From assembly GCA_039636795.1 (NCBI GenBank), contig CP143430.1, positions 3,844,001 through 3,908,000 of the forward strand: a DNA stretch of 64,000 bases, given 5' to 3'. The translations under genes were made by a program, and so were the position numbers. The DNA is from Micrococcaceae bacterium Sec5.1. GTDB taxonomy: Bacteria; Actinomycetota; Actinomycetes; Actinomycetales; Micrococcaceae. The notes beneath the pieces were generated by a model, which did no database searches, was not told the origin of the DNA, and was given only the letters and a program-made list of their open reading frames with translations. This document shows, piece by piece, positions 62,289-64,000 of the stretch. How positions within the stretch are numbered: the stretch's first letter is position 1; each line of letters begins with the position of its first letter.

Positions 62289-62519
62289 GTGACTCCCCCG
62301 CATTTGCCACCTCGACAATTTCTGCTCAAAGCCCAGCCGGGCATTCGGGTCGTGGTCCGCTACAGGATCCAAGACGGCCTGACCGATGCGCTGGGGTATC
62401 TGGTGACCACCACAGAAAGCAGCTGCACCGTACGAACGCGAACGTCCGACGTCCAAATTCCACTTGCGCTGGTCATCGCAGCGAAAGAAGTTCCCCCACC
62501 ACCGTCCCGGCGCCAGTAG
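62289..62519 (+). CDS. Small beta-rich protein, unknown function
   Basis: 76 aa, GTG start. It reads as a compact beta-barrel (RVVVRYRIQDGLTDALGYLV, then VRTRTSDVQIPLALVIAAKE) like the N-terminal domain that precedes the acetyltransferase domain in Rv0428c-like proteins, as far as I remember. Here it stands alone, without the catalytic domain. No membrane segment. Unlinked to its neighbours, which are on the other strand. Confidence 0.65.
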   Translation: MTPPHLPPRQFLLKAQPGIRVVVRYRIQDGLTDALGYLVTTTESSCTVRTRTSDVQIPLALVIAAKEVPPPPSRRQ

Positions 62520-62546
62520 CGCTGGCAGCTGTGTGCGGGACACTAC

Positions 62547-62936
62547 CTACTGAACAGCTGTCCGCCATCGCTTCACCAGACGGCTGGCAACAACAAGCAT
62601 GATCAACGTGACTGCAGCTATGCCATAAACCCAGATGTTGCCCGCGGCGTCACCTAGCAACAACTGTTTGTCGCGTCCCCCTGACGACAATGCACCGACG
62701 GTGGCATAAACCACCACGCCTGCTACCGCCGTCGGGATAACTGAACCCGACCAAGCTGCCAGCCACAACTGTACCGACGCAAGCAGCAGCAGCGCGGCGC
62801 AGACACCCCAGGCGACGTCGACGCCGGAGATCACCATGCTCTGCCGGTGGAGTGCCGTTCCTGCCGCAGCAACCAAAAGAGCCGCCAGCACGGCCGCGGC
62901 GATGCCACGGGCCATACTGGCGACTCCCTTGTTCAT
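62547..62936 (-). CDS. Small integral membrane protein, unknown function
   Basis: 129 aa (122 if Met 62915 is used). Four hydrophobic segments (about residues 10-28, 38-60, 64-84 and 101-120). No recognised motif; possibly the actinobacterial DUF6113 type. It begins 33 bp after the typA stop on the same strand and may be co-transcribed. Confidence 0.7.
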   Translation of the reverse strand: MNKGVASMARGIAAAVLAALLVAAAGTALHRQSMVISGVDVAWGVCAALLLLASVQLWLAAWSGSVIPTAVAGVVVYATVGALSSGGRDKQLLLGDAAGNIWVYGIAAVTLIMLVVASRLVKRWRTAVQ

Positions 62937-62969
62937 TCTGCTGTTCCAGCCGGATTCAACCGGGCCGGA

Positions 62970-64000
62970 CTAGGCCTTTGCGCGGGCGCGGTTGGCCTTG
63001 GCACGCTCGTTGGAATCGAGGATGAGCTTGCGGATACGGATGTCTTCCGGCGTCACCTCAACGCACTCGTCTTCACGCGCGAATTCGAGGGACTCTTCGA
63101 GGGTCAGGTCGCGCGGCGGCGTCAGGTTCTCGAAGGTGTCCGAGGAAGCTGCACGCATGTTGGTGAGCTTCTTTTCCTTGGTGATGTTGACGTCCATGTC
63201 GTCGGCGCGTGAGTTCTCGCCCACGATCATGCCTTCGTAAACCTCGGAGGTGGGCTTCACGAAGAAGGAACCGCGCTCCTGCAGGTTGATCATGGCGAAC
63301 GGGGTGACGACACCGGCACGGTCGGCAACCATCGAACCGTTGGTGCGGTATTCGATGGGACCGGCCCACGGCTCGTAGCCTTCGGAGATGGAAGCCGCGA
63401 TACCGGCACCACGGGTGTCGGTGAGGAACTTGGTGCGGAAGCCGATGAGGCCACGGGCAGGAACGATGAATTCCATGCGGCACCAGCCGGTGCCGTGGTT
63501 GGCCATGTTGGTCATGCGGCCCTTGCGGGCGGCCATGAGCTGCGTTACGGCACCGAGGTACTCTTCGGGCACGTCGATGGTCATGTGTTCCATCGGCTCG
63601 TGGATCTTGCCGTCGATGGTCTTGGTGACTACCTGCGGCTTGCCAACGGTCAGCTCGAAGCCTTCGCGACGCATCTGCTCAACGAGGATTGCCAGGGCGA
63701 GCTCGCCACGGCCCTGTACTTCCCAAGCGTCCGGACGCTCGGTGGGCAGAACCTTGATGGAGACGTTACCGATCAGTTCCTTGTCCAGGCGGTCCTTCAC
63801 CTGGCGGGCGGTGACCTTGGCTCCCTTGACCCTGCCGGCCAGCGGCGAGGTGTTGATACCGATGGTCATGGAGATCGCGGGGTCATCCACGGTGATCAAC
63901 GGCAGCGGCTGTGGGTTCTCGGCGTCCGTAAGGGTTTCACCGATGGTGATTTCCTCGATACCTGCAACGGCAACGATTTCACCCGGCCCGGCCGACTCGG
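62970..64000 (-). CDS. typA: Translational GTPase TypA/BipA (5' part outside window)
   Basis: The last 343 codons of TypA, ending NERAKANRARAKA. The GTPase domain lies beyond the window. Domains seen: end of domain II (PLITVDDPAISMTIGINTSP), the EF-G-like domain III (LAILVEQMRREGFELTVGKP) and domain V (EHMTIDVPEEYLGAVTQLMA), then the TypA-specific C-terminal domain (GIAASISEGYEPWAGPIEYR). Ribosome-binding GTPase active in stress and cold. The methionine at 63899 is internal, not the start. Confidence 0.93.
   Translation of the reverse strand, partial: ESAGPGEIVAVAGIEEITIGETLTDAENPQPLPLITVDDPAISMTIGINTSPLAGRVKGAKVTARQVKDRLDKELIGNVSIKVLPTERPDAWEVQGRGELALAILVEQMRREGFELTVGKPQVVTKTIDGKIHEPMEHMTIDVPEEYLGAVTQLMAARKGRMTNMANHGTGWCRMEFIVPARGLIGFRTKFLTDTRGAGIAASISEGYEPWAGPIEYRTNGSMVADRAGVVTPFAMINLQERGSFFVKPTSEVYEGMIVGENSRADDMDVNITKEKKLTNMRAASSDTFENLTPPRDLTLEESLEFAREDECVEVTPEDIRIRKLILDSNERAKANRARAKA

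Overview
The window is GC-rich, densely coded chromosomal DNA from an actinobacterium, most likely a Micrococcaceae member (Arthrobacter/Paenarthrobacter-like). Four things point there: an AdnAB-type helicase-nuclease pair instead of RecBCD, the coproporphyrin branch of heme synthesis (HemQ/ChdC), actinobacterial DUF3107 and DUF3117 proteins, and a gene order that resembles pieces of the Mycobacterium tuberculosis chromosome as I recall it (adnAB-moeZ-TetR-DUF3107; mgtE-like/DUF1003/mrp/tatB/anti-sigma/sigE; LOG-dapE-dapD; dapC-fdxC; typA). No rRNA, tRNA or CRISPR array was seen. The only mobile element recognised is one IS982-like insertion sequence.

Layout. 1-7.2 kb: adnB (cut by the window start), adnA and an alkyltransferase-like gene, all overlapping on the minus strand. 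7.3-8.0 kb: a DnaQ-type exonuclease. 8.3-10.8 kb: a polar amino-acid ABC operon, with an IS (10792-11785) between its last stop codon and its terminator. 11.9-13.2 kb: a GH3 lipoprotein. 13.3-23.4 kb: a minus-strand heme operon hemE-hemY-hemQ-hemH-hemC-hemD-hemB-(LLM oxidoreductase)-hemL, with hemA divergent at 23.5 kb. 25-28.5 kb: SDR, MoeZ, TetR, DUF3107 and a small membrane protein. 28.6-32.1 kb: thiamine genes thiO-thiS-thiG plus a pterin dehydratase behind a TPP riboswitch, and thiE divergent without one. 32.1-39.9 kb: MiaE-like protein, RNB ribonuclease, DEAD-box helicase, an orphan DNA methyltransferase, a PHP phosphoesterase and aminopeptidase P. 39.9-46.9 kb: stress protein, MgtE-N/CBS protein, DUF1003, Mrp, TatB, anti-sigma/SigE and O-methyltransferase. 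47-49.9 kb: membrane glycosyltransferase, DivIVA-like and LOG proteins. 50-53.3 kb: gluABCD. 53.4-62.2 kb: lysine/cell-wall genes dapE, dapD and dapC with fdxA, a lysozyme-like protein, galE and gltA. 62.3-64 kb: small proteins and the 3' part of typA.

Working together: the heme genes form one translationally coupled unit with repeated ATGA overlaps. The dap genes and the lysozyme-like protein point to peptidoglycan synthesis and remodelling. The thi genes share a TPP switch. At least twelve genes carry a TANNNT hexamer 5-7 nt before the start codon, as expected for leaderless transcripts.

I did not find a clearly new multi-gene system. The best candidates for a second look are the flavin-dependent oxidoreductase inside the heme operon, the orphan methyltransferase placed directly behind a DEAD-box helicase, and the widespread leaderless promoter layout.
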